A stretch of DNA of 15,941 bases from Candidatus Zambryskibacteria bacterium RIFCSPLOWO2_02_FULL_39_14 (GTDB taxonomy: Bacteria; Patescibacteriota; Minisyncoccia; Phycocordibacterales; Zambryskibacteraceae), in NCBI GenBank assembly GCA_001824135.1, contig MHWM01000023.1:1-15941 (forward strand), given 5' to 3'. Within the stretch, counting starts at the first letter, position 1. Every line of letters begins with the position of its first letter. The notes beneath the pieces are model-generated. The model was given only the letters and a program-made list of their open reading frames with translations. It was not told the DNA's origin and made no database searches. Positions 1 through 5,555 of this stretch are shown here, piece after piece. A program made the position numbers and the translations under genes.

Positions 1-32
1 GACGGCTTCCATTTGAATGTAGTGAAATATAT

Positions 33-119
33 GGAAGAGTGGCTGAGTGGTTGAAGGCACCGGTTTCGAAAACCGGCATAGGTGCAAGCCTATCGTGAGT
101 TCAAATCTCACCTCTTCCG
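33..119 (+). tRNA. tRNA-Ser (anticodon CGA)
   Basis: Class II tRNA of 87 nt. The acceptor arms GGAAGAG and CTCTTCC pair over 7 bp with discriminator G119. The anticodon stem CCGGT/ACCGG encloses the loop TTCGAAA, which gives anticodon CGA, reading UCG codons. A long variable arm (ATAGG/CCTAT around TGCAAG) marks it as a serine tRNA. The T arm is GTGAG-TTCAAAT-CTCAC. The CCA end is not encoded: the genome continues CCTTCG. A GC-rich hairpin region and an intrinsic terminator follow downstream. Confidence 0.96.
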
Positions 120-241
120 CCTTCGCCTCGCCGAAGCCCCTTAGGGCGTAGGCGGGCTTCGCTTAGCTATGGCGTGATGAAATCCACCATCGATATATGA
201 TGAAGCCTTGGCGAAGTCAATCACGCCTAATCTCTCCGTTT
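120..241. repeat. GC-rich hairpin region downstream of tRNA-Ser
   Basis: This non-coding spacer is much richer in GC than its surroundings and is full of inverted repeats. One is CGAAGCCC (132-139) with GGGCTTCG (154-161). Another is GGCGTGAT (171-178) with ATCACGCC (220-227), which encloses a small CATC...GATG hairpin. The core at 130-156 (GCCGAAGC, spacer, GCGTAGGCGGG) recurs almost identically in inverted orientation at 9918-9941, so it is a dispersed repeat rather than just a tRNA trailer. No gene is evident in it. It may act in transcript ends or be a repetitive palindromic element; which one cannot be told from one window. Confidence 0.6.
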
Positions 242-272
242 GCGCCCCGCTCTCGCGGGGCGCTTTCTTTTA
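242..272 (+). terminator. Intrinsic terminator after tRNA-Ser region
   Basis: A perfect 9-bp GC stem, GCGCCCCGC (242-250) with GCGGGGCGC (255-263), encloses the loop TCTC and is followed by TTTCTTTTAT. This is a textbook Rho-independent terminator for transcripts coming from tRNA-Ser. It also argues against a start at 208 for the next gene. Confidence 0.85.
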
Positions 273-291
273 TAGTAATATTGTAGTAATC

Positions 292-504
292 ATGCATAAA
301 GATTATCTAGATCATATTTCTGGTAATAAATGTGGCACTTGTGGCGGAGATGCACCTAATTGGAAGTGTCCGAAGTGTGGGGGAGTGTCAGATATATTTG
401 ATCCATCACACCGGCAGAAGTGTCGTTTCGGCGCCAAGTATCAAGCACAATGTCAGAAGTGCGGAGAAGCTGAAGAAAAGTGCATATGCGAGCCTGTTTC
501 GTAG
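292..504 (+). CDS. Small cysteine-rich zinc-ribbon-like protein
   Basis: The product is 70 residues with nine cysteines, mostly arranged as CxxC or CxC pairs: C14/C17 (CGTC), C26/C29 (CPKC), C44, C54/C57 (CQKC), and C64/C66 (CIC), plus H40. This suggests two zinc sites of rubredoxin-like or zinc-ribbon type. The pairs CGTCGG and CPKCGG are classic zinc knuckles. It has no signal peptide or membrane segment, so it is probably cytoplasmic. I chose the ATG at 292 because the upstream in-frame ATG at 208 would place coding sequence across the terminator hairpin. There is no Shine-Dalgarno sequence. TATAGT (271-276) just after the hairpin could be a -10 element. The gene sits alone between two tRNA genes. 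I recognise no named family; nucleic-acid binding or a metal-store role is only inference. Confidence 0.75.
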   Translation: MHKDYLDHISGNKCGTCGGDAPNWKCPKCGGVSDIFDPSHRQKCRFGAKYQAQCQKCGEAEEKCICEPVS

Positions 505-507
505 GTT

Positions 508-536
508 TTACCAAACCTTTCTAGATTTGGTATGAT
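508..536 (+). promoter_or_regulatory. Promoter for tRNA-Val
   Basis: The -35-like TTACCA (508-513), a 17-bp spacer and TATGAT (531-536) preceded by an extended -10 TG (528-529) fit a sigma70-type promoter. It would start near 543, giving a leader of about 26 nt before tRNA-Val. A 7-bp inverted repeat, TACCAAA (509-515) and TTTGGTA (526-532), overlaps both boxes. It could be a weak terminator of the upstream gene or an operator. Confidence 0.55.
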
Positions 537-568
537 TTGTTTCGTCACCATCACTTCTGGTGGAATGA

Positions 569-641
569 GCGCGGTTAGCTCAGTTGGTAGAGCGCCACAT
601 TGACGTTGTGGATGTCAGAGGTTCGAATCCTCTATCGCGCA
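569..641 (+). tRNA. tRNA-Val (anticodon GAC)
   Basis: A 73-nt cloverleaf. The acceptor GCGCGGT pairs with ATCGCGC, including one G-T pair. The D arm is GCTC/GAGC, the anticodon stem CCACA/TGTGG holds the loop TTGACGT (anticodon GAC), and the T arm is AGAGG-TTCGAAT-CCTCT. The discriminator is A641. The CCA end is not encoded. A degraded ParB fragment on the other strand begins at the very next base, so the tRNA 3' end looks like a recombination or integration boundary. Confidence 0.96.
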
Positions 642-734
642 CTGTGCTTCATCAAATTCTCGTCTAGGTTGAAATGGATTTGAAACAATCTTTTCCAACT
701 CAACCCCAAAAACAGAATCATTATAGAATTGTGA
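642..734 (-). pseudogene. ParB N-terminal remnant abutting tRNA-Val
   Basis: Read on the minus strand, 31 in-frame codons spell SQFYNDSVFGVELEKI followed by VSNPFQPRREFDEAQ. This closely resembles the start of ParB/Spo0J-family proteins, where a conserved lysine-isoleucine segment is followed by PNP(Y/F)QPR..FDE. The family continues with a leucine-rich helix and the GERR box. Here the similarity stops at the CAG codon 642-644, exactly where the tRNA-Val 3' end begins. No start codon is available, since a TAG lies upstream in frame at 747-749. The usual proline before NP is Ser, and the residue after VF is Gly. It is therefore a truncated, decaying fragment. The family assignment rests on motif memory, not on a search. 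Confidence 0.65.
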
Positions 735-758
735 TATATCTAGATTCTACCGAAAAGT

Positions 759-1334
759 CTAATTTTTGGAAACTTTAAAAAAAGAATAGTAAGGTAGATA
801 AATCATCAAACCATACACAAAAATCCACATTCCAGCCTGTAACAAACTAAGTAGTCCACCAACTGTCGTTTCAGCAAATACTCCAACAATACCAAAAATA
901 AGAAATGCTTTCTCGGGAGATGGTTTATACTTTTTTAAATATAAACCAAAAACTATAAACAGAGGAACAAGTGCTACTAAACTATGTTTAAATATAACTT
1001 CAAAATAATTAGTAGATGCTGTTAATGCAGATACTCCTGTATTTAAATAAAAATAATAATTTATTCCTGTAGCTATACCTTCTTCAACCAGAACAAAAAT
1101 ACTTGAGAACAATACGAATTTCAGTAAAAATTTCAATTTTATATTATTAAAAAATCGAGAAAAATTATCACGATAAAAGTGCATTAGATATCCACAAACT
1201 ACTATCCAGAATAAAATTAAAGACCAAAGCATCTTTACCGCGACAAACTCTTCATTCCTACCAAACACAAAAAAAGTTAGTAAAACTTGAAATAAAATTC
1301 CATAAATTCCTAAAAAAACCAGATATTTTTTCAT
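759..1334 (-). CDS. Polytopic membrane protein of unknown function
   Basis: The product is 191 residues and strongly hydrophobic, with about six predicted membrane segments: roughly residues 3-24, 33-54, 67-90, 108-128, 141-160 and 165-187. Charged loops such as RDNFSRFF and KKYKPSPEKAF lie between them. There are acidic residues near membrane segments (VEEGIATG around 83-90 and AETTVGG around 154), which could form a polar site, but no recognised catalytic motif was seen. The gene is AT-rich compared with ftsZ and ftsA. It begins 18 nt after the stop of the thioredoxin-reductase-like gene and is probably the last gene of that transcript. AGGTG about 10 nt before its ATG is one of the few Shine-Dalgarno-like sequences in the window. 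I do not recognise the family. Confidence 0.7.
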   Translation of the reverse strand: MKKYLVFLGIYGILFQVLLTFFVFGRNEEFVAVKMLWSLILFWIVVCGYLMHFYRDNFSRFFNNIKLKFLLKFVLFSSIFVLVEEGIATGINYYFYLNTGVSALTASTNYFEVIFKHSLVALVPLFIVFGLYLKKYKPSPEKAFLIFGIVGVFAETTVGGLLSLLQAGMWIFVYGLMIYLPYYSFFKVSKN

Positions 1335-1352
1335 GGTGTGTAAGCACCTAAT

Positions 1353-2270
1353 TTATTTCGTATGCAAATGAAGATATATATCTTCCAGTGCCTTTATAGC
1401 ATCACCTGCGGCGATGTTGTTTTGATGATAGGGACCATCTGTTGAATCTCCAGCGGCCCAGAGACCGTCCACTTCTGTTTTTTGAGTTTTAGAATCAACT
1501 GGAATCTGTCCGTATTGATTTAATTTTATTAAATCTTTTACAAAATCAGTATTAGGGATCAGGCCTATTTCAACAAAAATTCCTGTCACCATCATTTCTT
1601 TTCCTACACCATTTTCTTCATAAATAAATTTGTCAACAAATTTGTCACCTTTAATCTCTTTAGGTACGGCATTTTTGATAGCTTTCATCTTTGGGTTAGA
1701 GAGCACTTTATCTATTATGACCGGATCAGCTCTAAACTTTTCACTTCTGTTAAAAAGAGTGACTGACTTGGTGTAAGCCAGTAGTTGAGCTGCTGTCTCG
1801 AAAGCTGCATTACCACCACCTATGACCGCCACATCTTGTCCGCTGAAGAGCGGTCCGTCGCAAGAAGCGCAGTAGCTGATACCCCTATTTTCAAACTCTT
1901 TGGCACCGGGTATTTCTAATTTTCTCCTAGTACTTCCAGTGGTGACTAATACTATTTTAGCTGTATATGCTTCGGTTTTATTTATCTGAATCTCGAAATC
2001 GTTTAAGGTCTTTACAATTTTCTCTACCCTTATACCGGTTTTTATGTTCACCGAATCGTTGGCATAAGCTCTCAAATGGTCTTCGAGCAGTTTTCCAAAA
2101 TCTGGACCAGAAATCTTTTTGGTACCAATCCAGTTTTCTATACCTACAGATTCTGTACTTTGTCCACCGAAAGATTCTGTAATAAATACAGTTTTCAATT
2201 TTTTACGAGCGGCATATATACCTGCAGCAACTCCGGCGGGTCCACCACCAATTATGGCTAAATCATACAT
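1353..2270 (-). CDS. trxB: Thioredoxin-reductase-like FAD/NAD(P)H flavoprotein
   Basis: The product is 305 residues, a normal length for low-molecular-weight thioredoxin reductase. It would pass electrons from NAD(P)H through FAD and a redox-active disulfide to thioredoxin or a similar partner in the cytoplasm. Visible motifs are FAD binding GGGPAG (8-13), GGQS (35-38), the active-site Cys pair CASC (134-137) in YCASCDGP, dinucleotide binding GGGNAA (151-156), and the second FAD motif AAGD (272-275). In NADPH-using enzymes an HRRxxxR motif grips the 2'-phosphate; here the segment is FNRSEKFR (173-180), so cofactor preference is uncertain. The C-terminal DGPYHQNNIAAGD resembles the reductase half of AhpF. 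It lies 72 bp downstream of ftsZ on the same strand, and no thioredoxin gene is nearby. Confidence 0.9.
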   Translation of the reverse strand: MYDLAIIGGGPAGVAAGIYAARKKLKTVFITESFGGQSTESVGIENWIGTKKISGPDFGKLLEDHLRAYANDSVNIKTGIRVEKIVKTLNDFEIQINKTEAYTAKIVLVTTGSTRRKLEIPGAKEFENRGISYCASCDGPLFSGQDVAVIGGGNAAFETAAQLLAYTKSVTLFNRSEKFRADPVIIDKVLSNPKMKAIKNAVPKEIKGDKFVDKFIYEENGVGKEMMVTGIFVEIGLIPNTDFVKDLIKLNQYGQIPVDSKTQKTEVDGLWAAGDSTDGPYHQNNIAAGDAIKALEDIYLHLHTK

Positions 2271-2342
2271 AAGTACATAGTAAACAGTAGGTGGTAAATA
2301 GTAAAGACAAGAAAAATATGAACGCTATCTTCTAACTACTAT

Positions 2343-3527
2343 TTACTTTAACTTACTACGTCTGAGAAATGACGGCACAGCACTCCAGTCATCCTCATTA
2401 TCTTCTACTGTCGAGGTAGCTTGTTTGGTCTCAACCCTCTTTTCTTCTACTGGAGCTTTTGGAGTTTCTTTAGGAGGTGGAGGAGCTACGGTATTAAATA
2501 TCTTACCTTTGTTTCTATCTTCTTCGTTTCCAAATGCTTGGAAGAGGGAAGATGAACTTTTCTTTTGGAAATTGTCAGGGAAGTTGGAAGCAATAACTGT
2601 AATCTTAACTTCGCCTTTCTTAAGTTTCTCATCGCGGACTGTACCGAATATAATTTTGGCATTTGGGTCGACAGATTCGGTGATAACTTTAGCGGCATCT
2701 TGTATTTCAAACATAGTCAAATCATCTCCTCCAGCTATGGAGAAGAGTACACCCTTGGCGCCGTTTATAGAAATCTCAAGGAGAGGAGAAGAAATGGCGG
2801 CTCTTGCTGCATCTTCAGCGCGAGTGTCTCCGGTACCAGTACCAATGCCCATAAGAGCAGCTCCCGCATCTTCCATAACTGAGCGTATATCTGCGAAGTC
2901 TATGTTTATGATACCCGGTGTAGTGATAAGGTCTGAAATGCCTTCAACGGCTTCTTTTAAAATATTGTCGCAAATGGCAAAAGCATTTTTAGCAGTGATA
3001 TTTTTTTCAATAGTTTGGAGTAGTCGGTCGTTTGGTATGATAATCAGGGCATCGACAGCTTGCTTGAGTTCTTCAATAGCGACTTCCGCTATTTTCATTC
3101 TCTGCTGTCCCTCAAAGAAGAATGGTTTAGTTACTACAGCCACAGTCAGACATCCGTTTTCTTTAGCGGTGCGAGCTACCACTGGTGCGGCACCAGAAGC
3201 TGTACCACCTCCCATACCAGCCGCGATAAAGATCATATCAGCACCTTTTATAGCTTCTTGAATTTCTTCTTTAGTCTCTTCGACAGCACGTCTACCGAGT
3301 TCTGGATTCATACCAGTACCTAGTCCGCGAGTCAGGTTTTTGCCTATATGGATTTTCTTCTTGGCAAGTGAGTGATGAAGGTCTTGAGCATCCGTGTTTA
3401 CTGCGATAAAATCTACTCCCTTAACCTTTGAATTAATCATATGGTTAACCGTATTTTTACCAGAACCACCCACTCCAATGACCTTGATTCTAGCGAAAGA
3501 TTCTACTTCTGGTTTAATTTGTGGCAT
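2343..3527 (-). CDS. ftsZ: Cell division GTPase FtsZ
   Basis: This tubulin homologue polymerises into the Z ring at midcell. Its 394 residues are a typical length. In order they hold the N-terminal Rossmann start VIGVGGSGKN (16-25), the nucleotide-binding loop GGGTASG (106-112), PFFFEGQQR (135-143), the synergy T7 loop NIDFAD (208-213) with the acidic residues needed for GTP hydrolysis in the next subunit, a C-terminal beta domain to about 317, a charged proline-rich linker (about 318-380), and the C-terminal peptide VPSFLRR (384-390) that binds FtsA. The loop is unusual: the tubulin signature GGTGxG has Ala at 110 instead of Gly. FtsA is encoded directly upstream. The 118-bp spacer carries a perfect hairpin and a possible promoter, so FtsZ could be expressed separately from the genes before it. 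Confidence 0.97.
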   Translation of the reverse strand: MPQIKPEVESFARIKVIGVGGSGKNTVNHMINSKVKGVDFIAVNTDAQDLHHSLAKKKIHIGKNLTRGLGTGMNPELGRRAVEETKEEIQEAIKGADMIFIAAGMGGGTASGAAPVVARTAKENGCLTVAVVTKPFFFEGQQRMKIAEVAIEELKQAVDALIIIPNDRLLQTIEKNITAKNAFAICDNILKEAVEGISDLITTPGIINIDFADIRSVMEDAGAALMGIGTGTGDTRAEDAARAAISSPLLEISINGAKGVLFSIAGGDDLTMFEIQDAAKVITESVDPNAKIIFGTVRDEKLKKGEVKITVIASNFPDNFQKKSSSSLFQAFGNEEDRNKGKIFNTVAPPPPKETPKAPVEEKRVETKQATSTVEDNEDDWSAVPSFLRRSKLK

Positions 3528-3554
3528 GCTCTTTAATTATTTTTAGATGGGCAT

Positions 3555-3563
3555 ATCTTATCA
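3555..3563 (-). promoter_or_regulatory. Possible extended -10 promoter for ftsZ
   Basis: On the minus strand TG-A-TAAGAT forms an extended -10 element without a convincing -35 box. Transcription would start near 3548 and give a leader of about 20 nt before the ftsZ ATG. It lies downstream of the 15-bp palindrome, so ftsZ could be made from its own message. The evidence is a short motif only. Confidence 0.3.
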
Positions 3564-3605
3564 AAGGAGAGAGAAAAGAAAAGCCGTTGACTAAAAGTGG
3601 CGCGT

Positions 3606-3637
3606 GTTGCATAGAAAAACAAGTTTTTCTATGCAAC
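3606..3637. promoter_or_regulatory. Perfect 15-bp inverted repeat between ftsA and ftsZ
   Basis: GTTGCATAGAAAAAC (3606-3620) and its exact complement GTTTTTCTATGCAAC (3623-3637) are separated by two bases. The element begins 8 nt after the ftsA stop. On the ftsA-ftsZ transcript it would fold into a strong AU-rich hairpin, but no U-run follows on that strand, so it is not a standard intrinsic terminator. It could protect the ftsA 3' end, attenuate readthrough, or be a binding site for a dimeric protein. Confidence 0.75.
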
Positions 3638-3645
3638 TTAAAAGG

Positions 3646-4848
3646 TTAAGGTAAGAATTGAGAAATCCAACGCAAGAACATTTTTCCCCATCGCCTGCCA
3701 CTATCTGAAAAGATGGAACCGTTCCTGATACCTATAGAACGCTGTTCGTTATCTGCATTGAAGCCTACTATGGAGAGACCGCATGCCACTGCCCATGCCT
3801 GGTCTTTGATTTTTCCTTCTGTGGTGGTGCTGAAATAAATTTCAGCGATTTGAGAAGGAAGTTTGAGAGAATTTTCCGCAGCGCTTTTAAGATCATAGAT
3901 ATTAGCACTACCTCCTGTCATTATGATACCTGCTGGTAAGAGAGCATCGCGCCCGATTGATTTCAAATGTGTTTTTATGAGATTGAAACATTCTTCAAGT
4001 TGTTTAGATATAGTCTCTTCAAGTTTCTTTTTGGAATAAGCCATCCTTTTTTCGGTATTTACCTTGAGAGATTCTGCTTCTTCTAGTGAGACTTTTATAC
4101 CTAGAGCTATGTTGTTTGTAATATCGTTGCCACCGATAGGAAATACTTCTAAAGAAGTCAGATTGTTGTTTTCAAAAACTACTATAGACAACGTTTCTGC
4201 ACCAATGTCGACCAAGAGACACCCAACTCTCTTTTGTTTTTTAGATAAAGTGACGAAACTGGCAGCCACAGGTGCCGCCACTACATCTATAACTTCTACA
4301 CCAGCTTCTTCTACTGTGTTTATGAGGTCAGATAAATGATGTTCAAAACAAGTTATAAAAAGTGCTTTGACCTCGAGTTTTTGGGCTTTAAGTCCGAGTG
4401 CTTGACCCCAAACTATTTTACCGTCAATCTTATATTCTATAGGGACAGTGTTTATTATTCTTTTGTTTATTAAAGTTGCTTTCGGTATAGCGGCTTCACT
4501 TGCTTCAAGTGCTGTATTTAAATCTCTTTCAGTAATTTCTAGATCAGCTTTTGATATAGCTGCAGAACCGCTTGATACCACGCTACCGAGCCCAATCCCT
4601 CCGAAAGAGACGTATGCGCGTTTAATTTTTACACCAGCCACCTTTTCTGCCCGATTGACGGCTGATTTAACACTTTTTGCTGCCTCGTCTGTATTGGTGA
4701 TATAACCCCTACACACACCTTTCGATTCGCTGGAACTTGTGCCAATGATTTTTGGTACGACGCGTCCATGCTCGAGGATGCCCTCGGCGACAATTACCTT
4801 CACAAGGGAAGTTCCTATGTCAATGCCGACTACTATTTGACGTGCCAT
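3646..4848 (-). CDS. ftsA: Cell division protein FtsA
   Basis: This actin-like ATPase tethers FtsZ filaments to the inner face of the membrane and recruits later division proteins. The 400 residues show the actin-fold signatures: phosphate-1 VGIDIGTSLVK (7-17), the FtsA-specific 1C domain after about residue 80, phosphate-2 LLVDIGAETLS (211-221), and the adenosine motif TGGSA (311-315). The C-terminus (385-400, RRWGKMFLRWISQFLP) is an amphipathic helix with aromatic residues on one face, the expected membrane-targeting sequence. Its ATG lies inside the end of ybeY (29-bp overlap), so translation is probably coupled. FtsZ follows 118 bp downstream. There is no Shine-Dalgarno sequence in front of the start. 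Confidence 0.96.
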   Translation of the reverse strand: MARQIVVGIDIGTSLVKVIVAEGILEHGRVVPKIIGTSSSESKGVCRGYITNTDEAAKSVKSAVNRAEKVAGVKIKRAYVSFGGIGLGSVVSSGSAAISKADLEITERDLNTALEASEAAIPKATLINKRIINTVPIEYKIDGKIVWGQALGLKAQKLEVKALFITCFEHHLSDLINTVEEAGVEVIDVVAAPVAASFVTLSKKQKRVGCLLVDIGAETLSIVVFENNNLTSLEVFPIGGNDITNNIALGIKVSLEEAESLKVNTEKRMAYSKKKLEETISKQLEECFNLIKTHLKSIGRDALLPAGIIMTGGSANIYDLKSAAENSLKLPSQIAEIYFSTTTEGKIKDQAWAVACGLSIVGFNADNEQRSIGIRNGSIFSDSGRRWGKMFLRWISQFLP

Positions 4849-5245
4849 GTAATAATTTTTTTTCCGCTTTCTCCATTGTAGCTCCGTGTCGCATTCCTTT
4901 CAAATGCAGAAGACCGTGTATAAATAGGTATTTAACAAATTTTTCAAATGTCATGCCAAACTTGCGAGCTTCACTCTTTGCGGTTACTAGGTCGATAAAA
5001 ATTTCTCCACTACCTGTACAGTCAGAAGATTTTTTAGATAAAGGAAAACTTAACACATTAGTCGGTTTGTTTTTGCCTCTATAAGTCGTATTGAGTTTAC
5101 GGGAGTAGGTGTCGTCTATGAAAACTAATGAAAGTTCATAGTCCTGAGAGAGGACAGAGTTCTTGAGATCGGTAAATGGTATAGAAAACGTGTCCCGCTT
5201 CGTCCTGTCCTTGGCGGACTGTGGCGAGGAGATGGAGTGCTTCAT
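4820..5245 (-). CDS. ybeY: Endoribonuclease YbeY (rRNA maturation)
   Basis: YbeY is a zinc-dependent single-strand RNase that takes part in 16S rRNA 3'-end processing and ribosome quality control. The 141 residues include the invariant basic stretch YRGKNKPTNVLSF (55-67) and the metal motif HGLLHLKGMRH, whose three zinc-binding histidines are H110, H114 and H120. The usual Tyr-Asp before the last His is Met-Arg here. The gene starts 1 nt after the bS21 stop and its last 29 nt overlap ftsA. A run of eight A (minus strand, 4856-4863) lies just before the overlap, and the ftsA frame is open back into it. The final residues HGTSNSSRH are an unstructured tail. Confidence 0.94.
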   Translation of the reverse strand: MKHSISSPQSAKDRTKRDTFSIPFTDLKNSVLSQDYELSLVFIDDTYSRKLNTTYRGKNKPTNVLSFPLSKKSSDCTGSGEIFIDLVTAKSEARKFGMTFEKFVKYLFIHGLLHLKGMRHGATMEKAEKKLLHGTSNSSRH

Positions 5246-5246
5246 C

Positions 5247-5495
5247 TTAACGACGACGAGTAAATTTACTTACCTCATTAATCTTACCCAGTTTAATAAG
5301 TTCAGCAGTAACCTCCTTTTTCTTCAAATAGGTGATAGTTTTAGCTCGTCTAGTGTTTTTAGAGGGAAATCTCTGGGAATAACGTTTAGAACGAACAATA
5401 GGTAAAACTCCGGCTGATTGGACGCGTTTAGTAAAGCGTCTAAGTACGCTTAAGTTGTTTTCGTTTGCCCCTTTCGTAACCTCTATATTGACCAT
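5247..5495 (-). CDS. rpsU: Small ribosomal subunit protein bS21
   Basis: bS21 is a basic protein of the 30S subunit that sits near the anti-Shine-Dalgarno end of 16S rRNA. The family pattern is clear: VNIEVTKG at the start, then NNLSVLRRFTKRVQSAGVL, then a basic helical region (YSQRFPSKNTRRAKTITYLKKK). With the Met at 5495 the product is 82 residues, close to family length plus a basic RRR tail. An upstream in-frame ATG at 5543 would add 16 residues not expected in the family. Neither start has a Shine-Dalgarno sequence. The stop is 1 nt from the ybeY start and the HisRS-like gene ends about 60 nt upstream, so this is one operon. Confidence 0.88.
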   Translation of the reverse strand: MVNIEVTKGANENNLSVLRRFTKRVQSAGVLPIVRSKRYSQRFPSKNTRRAKTITYLKKKEVTAELIKLGKINEVSKFTRRR

Positions 5496-5555
5496 GGATT
5501 GCATTGCGTCTGATACTCTAACACAAGAGAGTCTTGGAGACAATAGATTATTAGG

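Noticed and set aside
208..291. Upstream in-frame ATG at 208 as start of the zinc-ribbon gene
   Set aside because: The added 28 residues would be encoded across the GC terminator hairpin, and the cysteine-rich domain begins naturally at the ATG at 292.
2294..2346. GTAAATAGTA / TACTATTTAC inverted repeat after ftsZ as a terminator
   Set aside because: The arms are 33 nt apart, AT-rich, and there is no clear U-run; it is more likely spacer repeat sequence of the kind seen between genes here.
2425..3261. Long plus-strand open frame (278 codons) opposite ftsZ
   Set aside because: It is a mirror of the strongly conserved ftsZ sequence; its product has low-complexity composition and no motif.
5496..5543. 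N-terminal extension of bS21 from the ATG at 5543
   Set aside because: The family begins near VNIEVTKG; the extra 16 residues match nothing and have no better ribosome-binding signal.
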